Shown here in pieces: positions 1 to 7,583 of a stretch of DNA of 50,207 bases; position 1 is the first letter of the stretch; every line of letters starts with the position of its first letter. The notes below the pieces were generated by a model. That model did no database searches and had not been told where the DNA came from. It saw only the letters and a list, made by a program, of their open reading frames with translations. This DNA comes from Anaerolineales bacterium (GTDB lineage: Bacteria > Chloroflexota > Anaerolineae > Anaerolineales > UBA4823): NCBI GenBank assembly GCA_025057645.1, contig JANXBJ010000018.1, forward strand, positions 1 to 50,207, written 5' to 3'. The translations under genes were made by a program, and so were the position numbers.

Positions 1-2
1 AG

Positions 3-2084
3 CAAATTCTTAAAACTTTTCAATATGGTTTAGGGGACACACGTCGCCCTATAAATGAAGTAACCCTTGCCGATTGGGCTGCTATTGTCGCAGCCTTATT
101 CAAGGCGGCGCTAAGTGGGGCAATTCTCACAAATACTCAACCGCAGATCCGTCAGTGGGATAACAAGGCAAAGATCATAGACCACGATTTCCGCTGGCGA
201 ATCCTGCGTGTCAACTTCGATGTTCTTGCGCTCTATGCCAAAGCGGTTAAGATCGCCGACTTGCTCGGCTACCAACGTGCCATAGATCAAGCCTGCGAAC
301 AGGTAAAGAGCTTGATTGAAGAAGAATATCCGCTTGGCAACGAGGTCTATCGTGATAGCACTGGCATTTACTTTACCTTCCCCGACCTCGATCTGTTCAC
401 CGACTTAGCGCAGGAGATCCGCCGCCTTTTAGAACAGGTCGAGCCCGAACTCTCCCCGCGCATCGCTGTGACTGTTGGGGATGGACAAAAAGCCGCCGAA
501 CAGCTAAAGGGCATCCTAGCTAAAGCACGCTGCGAAGCTCTGAGAGACCTTGGGCAACCCTTCGACACCGCCAATTTCACCTCGTACTGGCAACAGCTTT
601 GGGAGAACCCCGGCCTTGAGCAAAATTGGGAGCTTTGCCCGGTCTGTCGCCTACGACCGATGAGCGAGGGCAACGAAGCTTGTGAACACTGTCTGAAGCG
701 ACGGGGATCGCGCGTTAAGGAGTGGCAAAGTGACCCACGCTACACCATCTGGATCGATGAGCTTGCCGATGCCAACGGCCGTGTGGCGCTCCTGGTGGGC
801 AAGTTTGGTCTGGAGGACTGGCTCTCTGGCGAGCTCGTGCAGACTTTGCTGGTTGCAGCCAAGGCGAACGAACCAATAGGCTGTGTGCCCAAGAATCCCT
901 CCCCCGCTCGCCTGCGCCGCATTTGGGAAACCTGTCAGCGATTCTGGATGGACACGGTGGAAAATCAGATTCTGAACGGCTTGCCAGATCGTACTCGCTG
1001 GCTTCTGGAAGTGGAGCAAAAAGCATCCTTGCCACCCCCGGGCGTGGTTTGTGATGGGACGTTCAACGGCGATCCTATCAGCGTTTGGCACTTTGGAGAT
1101 GCGTTCCTAACCATTTCGTTTGTGCCTGAGCAGCCAAAGCCGGGGCTGCTAAGCCTCACCCGGGAAGATGACGGTCGGAAATCACAGGTGCAGTATCGTG
1201 TGCGCAGAGTCGTTGCACCTTCCAAGCAGTACTCCCGCTATCGACCCATCCTGACGATGCTTGCCTCCCCCGATCAGTTTCTTGCCTTTGTCCCCGCCGC
1301 CGATGCTCTGGAGATCGTTGAGCAGATTCGGGGTGAATACGAGAAGCAATTTGGTAAGGTGCAAAACCGGCTACCGCTTTTCTTCGGCATCGTCTTCTTC
1401 CCGCGCAAAATGCCTCTCGTAGCCGTGATCGATGCAGCGCAACGAATGCTAGAAACGCCGCTAGTTATGGAGGAGTGGCGTGTAGAGTATTGCTGTCCCG
1501 ATAGTCAGGGACTTGATCAGCATGTCTCTCTTTCGAGAGGTGGAGAACGAATCTTTTGGAAGATTGCAACGAAAATGGGTGATAACCAAACCGACGATTT
1601 GTGGTACCCGTACTTTTTCGTCATCCATTTTGCGGATGGCACTCCGGATGACCGCTCCTATCGCTTCCAACACAATGGCCACTGGCTAGTCCATGTCAAG
1701 GAGCTAAAAGAAGGAGATGTGGTCTCCATCGCCCCCTCTCGCTTTGCCTACCTCTGGCTAGACCACACTGCCAAACGCTTTGAGTTTGATCCCCAGAGAG
1801 ATGCTATGTTGCTAAGCGAATTGTCGCATCTGAGCAAAATGTGGGATGGAATTCGCAGTATCCCGGAGATGACCGATACCCAACTGCACGATATCTCGGC
1901 CTTGTTCGAAGTTAAAAGCACCCTATGGCAGAGAGAAAGTAGAGAATTCCAAAACCTTGTGCATGCAACGCTTAAGCGTGCGGGAATGTTGGATGTTATT
2001 TCCATAGAGGATGTATCGAGCGGACGTTTTGTCCGTTGCTTGGAACTATACGTCCGAATTCTCAAGAGAAAGATTAAGAATTGA
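3..2084 (+). CDS. csx11: Cas10-family large subunit of a type III CRISPR effector (Csx11/III-C-like), 5' truncated
   Basis: The reading frame is open from the window edge, so the N-terminus, including any HD nuclease domain, lies outside. Visible in order are a GLGDTRRPINEVTL stretch near the edge, typical of Cas10/Csx11 proteins, a first palm-like domain (about nt 200-550), a Cys4 zinc finger (CPVC...CEHC, nt 636-692), a second palm-like region and a helical C-terminus. Where active Cas10 proteins carry GGDD, this protein reads ASPDQ (nt 1263-1277), so cyclic-oligoadenylate synthesis is not expected. That combination is what is known for subtype III-C (Csx11/MTH326-like) Cas10. It is followed 12 nt later by a Cmr4-like gene, as expected of an effector operon. 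Cas10 membership is secure; the III-C assignment is inferred from recalled family features, without an alignment. Confidence 0.85.
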   Translation, partial: QILKTFQYGLGDTRRPINEVTLADWAAIVAALFKAALSGAILTNTQPQIRQWDNKAKIIDHDFRWRILRVNFDVLALYAKAVKIADLLGYQRAIDQACEQVKSLIEEEYPLGNEVYRDSTGIYFTFPDLDLFTDLAQEIRRLLEQVEPELSPRIAVTVGDGQKAAEQLKGILAKARCEALRDLGQPFDTANFTSYWQQLWENPGLEQNWELCPVCRLRPMSEGNEACEHCLKRRGSRVKEWQSDPRYTIWIDELADANGRVALLVGKFGLEDWLSGELVQTLLVAAKANEPIGCVPKNPSPARLRRIWETCQRFWMDTVENQILNGLPDRTRWLLEVEQKASLPPPGVVCDGTFNGDPISVWHFGDAFLTISFVPEQPKPGLLSLTREDDGRKSQVQYRVRRVVAPSKQYSRYRPILTMLASPDQFLAFVPAADALEIVEQIRGEYEKQFGKVQNRLPLFFGIVFFPRKMPLVAVIDAAQRMLETPLVMEEWRVEYCCPDSQGLDQHVSLSRGGERIFWKIATKMGDNQTDDLWYPYFFVIHFADGTPDDRSYRFQHNGHWLVHVKELKEGDVVSIAPSRFAYLWLDHTAKRFEFDPQRDAMLLSELSHLSKMWDGIRSIPEMTDTQLHDISALFEVKSTLWQRESREFQNLVHATLKRAGMLDVISIEDVSSGRFVRCLELYVRILKRKIKN

Positions 2085-2096
2085 GGAGAATTGAAA

Positions 2097-3017
2097 ATGG
2101 CGTACTTACCCGATGTGTTGCTGTATTTTACTCTCGCCCTCGATCCAATCCATGTTGGCACAGGCGGCGCGCGGTTGGGGCGCGTGGATATGAGCATTGT
2201 CCGTGAACCGGGGACGAACCTGCCCAAGATTCCCGCCACCAGCATCGCTGGTGCCTGCCGCACTTATGCCGCTTTGCAAGAGCCGGATAAGTTCCCCCAC
2301 TGCGCCGGGCAGGGACAAGCGCAGGGCAACTATCGAGGCCACTGTGGCAAGCCTGATTGTCCTATCTGCGTTACCTTCGGCTTTGCGAAGCGCGCCGGAG
2401 GTGGCTTTCAAGGCTTGGCACAGTTCTCGGATGCGCGCCTCGTTCTCTTCCCCGTGCACTCCCTTGCAGGCCCTGTGTGGGTGACCTGCTCGGAGGTACT
2501 GGGAGACTTGGGGATTGTAAAGCAAGAACCGCAAGATGGACAGGTGTATGTAGCAAGTGGTGTAAAGGCAAACGGGAAACTGAATCTCGGTTGGTTGATG
2601 CTAGAAATAGCTAGAAACGACTTCTCGCTTGATGGGAAGCTGAGTGATGTTCCGAACGAAATCCAACATCGCACCGTGTTGGTCTCGAACAAGATGTTTG
2701 CCCATATTGTCAACGATAATCTAGAGGTGCGCACCTCGGTCAGCATTGATCCCCAGACCGGTGCCGCTGCCGAGCATGCGCTCTTTACTTACGAAGCTCT
2801 TCCCCGCGCTTGCGTGCTTTATTTTGAAGTTGTGGTGAGCGATCCGAGATTTTATCAAGTTGAAGGTAAGACACCCCTCGACGGCGATATAGCGAAGGTG
2901 AAAAGAACCGTCATTAGCGGGCTCAAGCTGTTTGATTCTCTGGGTATAGGAGGAATGAACACGCGAGGCATGGGACGACTGCGAGTGCTCAATTTGGGAA
3001 ATGGAGGCGTAGAATGA
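2097..3017 (+). CDS. cmr4: RAMP-superfamily Cas7 protein, Cmr4-like backbone subunit
   Basis: This 306-residue RAMP protein would form the repeating backbone that holds crRNA in the type III effector. The N-terminus has the Cmr4-type signature (DPIHVGTGGARLGRVD, then VREPGTNLPKIPATSIAGA). A cysteine-rich insertion (HCGKPDCPIC) follows near residues 85-95. The C-terminus has the RAMP glycine-rich loop (GIGGMNTRGMGRLRV). ATG 2097 is preferred over the TTG at 2091 because GGAG at 2085-2088 lies 8 nt upstream of it. The stop overlaps the next start (ATGA), which implies translational coupling to the small subunit. Cmr4 and Csm3 are related, but the N-terminal motif fits Cmr4 better. Confidence 0.85.
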   Translation: MAYLPDVLLYFTLALDPIHVGTGGARLGRVDMSIVREPGTNLPKIPATSIAGACRTYAALQEPDKFPHCAGQGQAQGNYRGHCGKPDCPICVTFGFAKRAGGGFQGLAQFSDARLVLFPVHSLAGPVWVTCSEVLGDLGIVKQEPQDGQVYVASGVKANGKLNLGWLMLEIARNDFSLDGKLSDVPNEIQHRTVLVSNKMFAHIVNDNLEVRTSVSIDPQTGAAAEHALFTYEALPRACVLYFEVVVSDPRFYQVEGKTPLDGDIAKVKRTVISGLKLFDSLGIGGMNTRGMGRLRVLNLGNGGVE

Positions 3018-3370
3018 GTGCAATCAACTTAGATCAATTGTGTGCAAAGTATGGCTGGCAGATCGCTTGCGAACTCCATCAAGCTATTAGGAAGCAGTCT
3101 GAGAACCACATTACCCAATCTCTAGGAGTTTTGCAAGAAAACGGTGTGTATGCCTTCTTTCTGTATCAAGCTTCGCAGGGTTTGCAAGGAAAAGTGAGTT
3201 TTTATAAACTTTTGGAAGAAGCAGGCATCCAGTCCTTCCAAAACGTTTCCGACCCGCTAGCAGCCGTGCGAGATCACCTAGCCAATCATCTCGATCAACT
3301 CCTCTTCGCCAAACGCTTATTGGAACAAGCCCTAATTTATGCCCGCTACCACGCTAAGGCATTGGAGTAG
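3014..3370 (+). CDS. cmr5: Cmr5-like small subunit (Cas11) of the type III effector
   Basis: This 118-residue, almost entirely helical protein matches the size and position of Cmr5/Cas11, the small subunit that lines the crRNA-target duplex. The segment SLGVLQENGVYAFFLYQAS (about residues 36-54) is the recognisable Cmr5-type motif, and helices rich in Leu and Ala follow. Its start overlaps the stop of the Cmr4-like gene by 4 nt, and the next RAMP gene begins 9 nt downstream. Small subunits of types III-A and III-B are hard to separate by eye, so the class is surer than the exact name. Confidence 0.8.
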   Translation: MSAINLDQLCAKYGWQIACELHQAIRKQSENHITQSLGVLQENGVYAFFLYQASQGLQGKVSFYKLLEEAGIQSFQNVSDPLAAVRDHLANHLDQLLFAKRLLEQALIYARYHAKALE

Positions 3371-3379
3371 GGAGTAGGT

Positions 3380-4273
3380 ATGGCCTGGACGGTTTATAAA
3401 GTAACCTATGAGCTCTGTAGCCCACTGCATATCGGCTACCATAAAGTGGGAAATGTTCAACGCACGCGCTACTATGTCCCAGCCCGGAACCTCTGGGGCG
3501 CCGTGACCGAGACTCTCACCCGGCGCGGCTTTGCAATCGATGTGCTTAATACTCAACGGCCTGATGATTATCAAGCTGTGGGTGAGTGGGTTAAGTCCCA
3601 TTGTGCCTTCAGCTACTGGTTCATCGAGGAGAACGGCCTTGAACTCTCTCCAGCTTATCAGGACGGGGAATTGAAGTATGGATCGCTTACTGTCCCCGAA
3701 TTCGAGCGCCGCTATCTGGGTATCCATGTAACTACCGCTTTGGATGCTACCAATACTTCTGCTGCGGAGGGTAGCCTGCACGAAGTAGAATTTATCGCAC
3801 CCGTATTTCGTGTAACGAGAGATGGAGAGCAGCAAGTTCGTCGAGCGCAGGTCGGGGGCTATGTTTTCTTGCGTGGAGGCTCGCTCAGATCTCTCGGCGC
3901 AGCAAGCCATTGGCGGAATTGGTTGGGCGATCTGCAGATAGGTGGCGAGCGGCGTTACGGCTTCGGTCGGCTGCGCTTGATAGAGTTTCGTAGTATCGCT
4001 GAGGCCGGCTGGCACCTAGCCGCCGACCGCCCTCAGAGAACACTGCAATCGGGCAGTGCCCTTCCTGCTCATGCAATTGCGCAGGGTGTCAACGCTCGTG
4101 GGATGATCGAACCCCTTGTTGGTCGTGAAACAAGCGGCAGGAGTGATGCCTTTGGTCGTGTCTTAAGCCCTGCTTGGGTATGCTGGACTCCCGGTTCGGT
4201 ACTCGAAGAAGAGACGCAGTTTGAGATCGTCGACTCTGGGGTCTGGCAGAAAGTCGGGAGCTGCACAACATGA
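3380..4273 (+). CDS. RAMP-superfamily CRISPR-associated protein (Cmr6/Cmr1/Csx10-like, subgroup unresolved)
   Basis: This 297-residue RAMP protein presumably caps or extends the effector backbone. An N-terminal ferredoxin-like start (SPLHIGYHKVGNVQRTRYYVP, then ARNLWGAVTETL) matches uncharacterised RAMP proteins of type III loci. A glycine-rich loop (GGERRYGFGRLRL, about residues 189-201) is the RAMP hallmark. The last quarter holds a second short domain without a recognised motif. The stop overlaps cas1 by 4 nt, so effector and adaptation genes are one transcription unit. Whether it plays the Cmr6, Cmr1 or Cas5-like role cannot be read from sequence alone. Confidence 0.75.
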   Translation: MAWTVYKVTYELCSPLHIGYHKVGNVQRTRYYVPARNLWGAVTETLTRRGFAIDVLNTQRPDDYQAVGEWVKSHCAFSYWFIEENGLELSPAYQDGELKYGSLTVPEFERRYLGIHVTTALDATNTSAAEGSLHEVEFIAPVFRVTRDGEQQVRRAQVGGYVFLRGGSLRSLGAASHWRNWLGDLQIGGERRYGFGRLRLIEFRSIAEAGWHLAADRPQRTLQSGSALPAHAIAQGVNARGMIEPLVGRETSGRSDAFGRVLSPAWVCWTPGSVLEEETQFEIVDSGVWQKVGSCTT

Positions 4274-5319
4274 CCATCATCCAACACCTAATCGTTGACC
4301 AATACGGCGCCTTTATTGGCAAGCACAGCGAACGTCTGGTCGTCACCAAAGGCGAGGAGAAGATCGCTGCTGCGCCACTCATTCACCTCGAATCGGTGGT
4401 CATTGGCAACCGTGGCGTCAGTATCAGCGCCGAAGCCATACGGGAATGCACCGAGCGCGGTATCCCCATTTACTTCATCAGCGCCACCGGCACACCCTAT
4501 GCCAGTTTGTATAGTGCCGGCTTGATCGGTACGGTTGCTACCCGCCGCGCCCAGCTCGAAGCCTATCACCAACGCCGTGCACTCGAACTCGTCCTTGCCT
4601 TCGGGATCGGTAAATTGAAAAATCAATCCAACCTCTTAAAATACATCGCCAAGTATCGCAAAGAAAATGACCCCGAACTTTATCAGGAACTGCACCTTTC
4701 GGCGACCGAGATTGTTGATCAGATCATAGAGCTGGAGCGCCTTCGCACGTATCCCGGATATCGGGATGGCACAGTTACGGTGAACGACTTGCGCGCCGAA
4801 CTGATGGGCATCGAAGGTCAGGCCGCCCAAATTTATTGGCGCGCTGTTGGCTGTCTATTGCCCCAAGCGCTGCAGTTCCCCGGGCGCATCGGGCGCGGCG
4901 CAAAAGACCCCGTTAATGCTTGCCTCAATTATGCCTACGGCATCTTGTACGCTCAAATCGAGCGTTGTTTGGTTCTAGCCGGGTTAGACCCCTACGCCGG
5001 TTTTCTGCATGTCGATCGCCCCGGCAAACCCAGCCTGACCCTCGACTTTATCGAAGAATTCCGCCCAGTTGTGGTTGACCGCACCATCTTGGGGATGTTC
5101 AATAAAGGCTGGATGGCTGAATTCGACGAACACTACCTGCTCACCAAAGAAACTCGCCGCACAATTGTCGAAAAGATCAACGAACGTCTCGATACCCCTG
5201 TCCCCTATGAAGGCAAGCGTCACCCTTTGCGGGCAGTCCTCCAAATGCAAGCTCGACACATAGCTACCTTCTTGCGCGGCGAACGCCTTGAATATACTCC
5301 ATTTGAGATGGCATGGTAG
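4270..5319 (+). CDS. cas1: CRISPR-associated endonuclease Cas1
   Basis: Cas1 is the integrase subunit that inserts new spacers together with Cas2. The 349-residue length is usual. The N-terminal beta domain includes QYGAFIGKHSERLVV and HLESVVIGNRGVSIS. The catalytic helical domain carries the metal-binding residues E182 (GIEGQAA), H247 (GFLHVDRPGKPSL) and the acidic pair E262-E263 in DFIEEFRPVVVDR. ATG overlaps the upstream RAMP stop (ATGA), and the end overlaps cas2. All catalytic positions are present, so the gene looks functional. Cas1 genes accompanied by cas4 are common in type I and mixed loci and less usual for III-C. Confidence 0.97.
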   Translation: MTIIQHLIVDQYGAFIGKHSERLVVTKGEEKIAAAPLIHLESVVIGNRGVSISAEAIRECTERGIPIYFISATGTPYASLYSAGLIGTVATRRAQLEAYHQRRALELVLAFGIGKLKNQSNLLKYIAKYRKENDPELYQELHLSATEIVDQIIELERLRTYPGYRDGTVTVNDLRAELMGIEGQAAQIYWRAVGCLLPQALQFPGRIGRGAKDPVNACLNYAYGILYAQIERCLVLAGLDPYAGFLHVDRPGKPSLTLDFIEEFRPVVVDRTILGMFNKGWMAEFDEHYLLTKETRRTIVEKINERLDTPVPYEGKRHPLRAVLQMQARHIATFLRGERLEYTPFEMAW

Positions 5320-5618
5320 CTACGAAGGCACCGAATACCCTGGTCATCTACGACATCCCAGATGACCGCAGGCGCACCAAAGTCGCCGAGGTGTGTTTGG
5401 ACTACGGTTTAGATCGTATTCAATTTAGCGCTTTTTTGGGATGGCTGTTACCCACTCAACAGGAGGAGCTGTTTCTCAAGCTCAAGAAGACCTTGGGTAA
5501 GCAGAAAGGCAATATTCAACTTTTCAACATCTGCCTTGCCGATTGGAGACGCAGAAAAGTTCTCGACCAAAGTGGAGCGAAAGATGGAGAAGGAGTTAGC
5601 GGAGGAGCAACGCGATGA
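5313..5618 (+). CDS. cas2: CRISPR-associated endoribonuclease Cas2
   Basis: Cas2 is a small ferredoxin-like protein that bridges Cas1 dimers during spacer acquisition. The 101 residues begin with NTLVIYDIPDDRRRTKVAEVC, which contains the conserved Asp after the first beta strand (YDIPDD), followed by GLDRIQFSAFLG. The ATG lies inside the last codons of cas1 (ATGGTAG), so translation is coupled. The C-terminal 15 residues (DQSGAKDGEGVSGGATR region) look unstructured and are encoded where cas4 already begins, so they may exist only because of the overlap. Confidence 0.95.
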   Translation: MVATKAPNTLVIYDIPDDRRRTKVAEVCLDYGLDRIQFSAFLGWLLPTQQEELFLKLKKTLGKQKGNIQLFNICLADWRRRKVLDQSGAKDGEGVSGGATR

Positions 5619-6234
5619 AGAGCGCTTAGAGTGGAAGCTATCTCTTGACCCCGACCTTCCTTTCCGGGTGACCGATCTCAAGCAGTGGTTCTACTGCAGA
5701 CGCATCGTCTATTATGCCTATTGTTTGCCAGATGTGCGTCCGATTACCTATAAGATGCTTTACGGTAGAGAAGCCGGAGAAGAGGAAGTGCGGCGCGAGA
5801 TGCGCCGCAACACCCACCGTTATGGAGGTCTAGAAGGTCGCCGCGAATTTGATGTGGAGCTTTTCTCGCTGCATCTAGGATTGCGCGGCAAGGCCGATTT
5901 GGTTATTTGGGTAGAGGAGCCACAGCCAGAAGTGCTCGTGGTTGAGTTTAAGAACTCGGTGAAGATCGGTAAACAAGTGCAGATTCAGTTGCTCGCCTAT
6001 GGCTTAATGCTCGAGGAGCAGAGTCAAATCCCGGCTCGGCGCGGCTTTGTCTATCTTATCCCCAAACGGCGCACCGAAGAGATCGTCTTCAGCAAAGGTT
6101 TACGTCAGGAGCTGCTAGCGACATTGGAAGAAATGCACACCGCCGTGCGCAGCGAACAGATGCCACCGCCCACTGAAAATCGGGCAAAGTGTTTAGCGTG
6201 TGAGTTTCGTCGCTTTTGCAACGATGTGCTTTGA
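5584..6234 (+). CDS. cas4: CRISPR-associated Cas4 (RecB-like Fe-S exonuclease)
   Basis: Cas4 trims and orients prespacers for Cas1-Cas2. One Fe-S cysteine is seen in the N-terminal motif RVTDLKQWFYCRR, and three lie at the C-terminus (CLACEFRRFC). Between them is the RecB nuclease core: D in GKADLV, E-x-K in VVEFKNS, and the Q-x3-Y motif in IQLLAYGLML. ATG 5584 is chosen because GGAG at 5574-5577 lies 6 nt upstream. An earlier TTG at 5536 would add 16 residues and deepen the overlap with cas2. With ATG 5584 the overlap is 35 nt. This is the last gene of the CRISPR operon, with a 5-bp hairpin directly after its stop. Confidence 0.95.
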   Translation: MEKELAEEQRDEERLEWKLSLDPDLPFRVTDLKQWFYCRRIVYYAYCLPDVRPITYKMLYGREAGEEEVRREMRRNTHRYGGLEGRREFDVELFSLHLGLRGKADLVIWVEEPQPEVLVVEFKNSVKIGKQVQIQLLAYGLMLEEQSQIPARRGFVYLIPKRRTEEIVFSKGLRQELLATLEEMHTAVRSEQMPPPTENRAKCLACEFRRFCNDVL

Positions 6235-6743
6235 GGAGCTTATGGCTCCCCCAATCCTTCAAGAGAGACTAAAAAGTTACTACCCATTGCGGATTGTTCC
6301 GTCTGAGTCTCAGTCGGCTGCAGGCGCTCTAAGGCATAAGCAGGATTTGTCCTCAACTTCGGCCGAGCCTTCTCTCTTCTTGTACCTTTGGGCTTCTTTT
6401 CTGAGAGTTTGTGCACGACTCTTGCCCAACCCTTATCCTCTTCGCCCTGAGGGTGCTAGGAGGCTTCCCTAGGGAGAGGGATCGTTGCGAGAGCTTCTCG
6501 ATTTAGGACTCTAGCGCTTCGATTTAGGGGTATGCCGAGGGGCACGGCCTGGCTTCGGGGACAAGTTGCAGCCGTCCGCTTGAGGTTGCTGGAGTGCCAT
6601 TTCAGTTCGGCTCTGAAGGCGCCGGGCAATCTTCCTACTTTCTGGCAAAATCTTGCAAATTTGCGCAAAATTTGGTATACTTCAACTCAAGATTTCTCAA
6701 CTCTGTTCAGCTTTGAGTTCGATCGATCTCTTGAGATGATCTG
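6235..6743. other. Intergenic stretch after cas4: no gene or CRISPR array seen
   Basis: No open frame here has a credible start or resembles a protein, and no 25-40 bp unit is repeated with spacing. Directly after the cas4 stop, GGAGC (6235-6239) and GCTCC (6245-6249) form a 5-bp hairpin with no T-run, at best a weak terminator. The right-hand 90 bp hold the regulator promoter. The middle 350 bp show nothing I can name. Confidence 0.6.
6653..6681 (+). promoter_or_regulatory. Sigma70-type promoter with overlapping palindromes, upstream of the DeoR-family gene
   Basis: TTGCAA (6653-6658) and TATACT (6676-6681) are separated by exactly 17 bp. A perfect 10-bp palindrome GCAAATTTGC (6655-6664) overlaps the -35 box. 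A wider near-palindrome, CAAATTTGC followed by GCAAAATTTG, fills the spacer with one extra A in the right arm. The position suits an operator, most simply for autorepression by the DeoR-family protein, but that link is inference. Confidence 0.7.
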
Positions 6744-7535
6744 ATGGATGGACTCCAAGTTCCCCCTTCCCTGATCCCCGCTCAGCGGCACGAGTTGCTC
6801 CTAAAGGTTCTAGCGGCTCAGCGCATCGCCTCCTGTGCTGCGCTGGCAGAAGCATTAAATGTCTCGGAGTCAACCATTCGTCGCGATCTAGAAATTTTGG
6901 AAAAACAGGGGCTGATCGAGCGCACCCGCGGAGGCGCAATTCTCAATGAGCGAATTCGTTACGAGGCGGAATATGTTCAACGCGCCCAACGCATGATCGA
7001 AGAGAAACGCCTCATCGGGCGAGCCGCTGCAGCCCTTGTAGAACCCGGCGACGTGGTGTTCGCCAACTCAGGGACGACCACCGAACAAGTTCTGCGCCAC
7101 ATTCGCGGCGTCCCTAATGTGACTGTGTTTACCAACAATACCTCAGTGATCAGCGATGGATACGATGCGGATTACGAGTTGGTCCTTCTGGGTGGGAGTT
7201 ATCTACCGCTCTCCAAAGCTGTAGTGGGGCCGCTGACTTCCTCGAACCTCAGCCAAGTGTATGCCACCAAAACCTTTATTGGTGTTGAAGGCATTAGCCT
7301 GCGCTATGGTTGTACGGTGTCTACATTCCCCGAGGCGGAGATCATTCGTATTATGATTGAACACACCCAGGGTCCGGTGATCATCGTTACAGACCATACC
7401 AAATGGGGTGCGGTCTCTAATCACCTCATCGCCCGCCTCGAACAGGTGGATAAGGTGGTCACCGACCGCGGGTTGGATGCCAATGCGCGCATGGCTTTAA
7501 TCAGTCGTTCGATCGAGGTGATCATTGCCTCTTGA
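6744..7535 (+). CDS. DeoR/GlpR-family transcriptional regulator
   Basis: This DNA-binding repressor is of the type that responds to a sugar-phosphate-like metabolite. It is 263 residues, the normal family length. The N-terminal winged HTH runs from about residue 14 to 66, with LAEALNVSESTIRRDLEILEKQGLIERTRGGAI as its core region. The DeoRC sensor domain begins near VEPGDVVFANSGTTTEQVL (about residue 94) and ends with a D-H-T-K-W motif typical of the fold. It sits at the head of the methylamine-related cluster, 48 bp before the FAD-GcvT gene, so it probably controls that operon. The effector is unknown; known DeoR members mostly sense phosphorylated sugars, which makes a betaine-linked role unusual. 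Confidence 0.9.
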   Translation: MDGLQVPPSLIPAQRHELLLKVLAAQRIASCAALAEALNVSESTIRRDLEILEKQGLIERTRGGAILNERIRYEAEYVQRAQRMIEEKRLIGRAAAALVEPGDVVFANSGTTTEQVLRHIRGVPNVTVFTNNTSVISDGYDADYELVLLGGSYLPLSKAVVGPLTSSNLSQVYATKTFIGVEGISLRYGCTVSTFPEAEIIRIMIEHTQGPVIIVTDHTKWGAVSNHLIARLEQVDKVVTDRGLDANARMALISRSIEVIIAS

Positions 7536-7583
7536 GTTGTGTTCTTGTAGCTGTGAGAATGCGCCAAAATCGGAGGTGATTTT

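Noticed and set aside
6235-6743. Possible CRISPR array next to cas4
   Set aside because: No repeated unit with regular spacing was found by reading the stretch; any array must lie outside the window.
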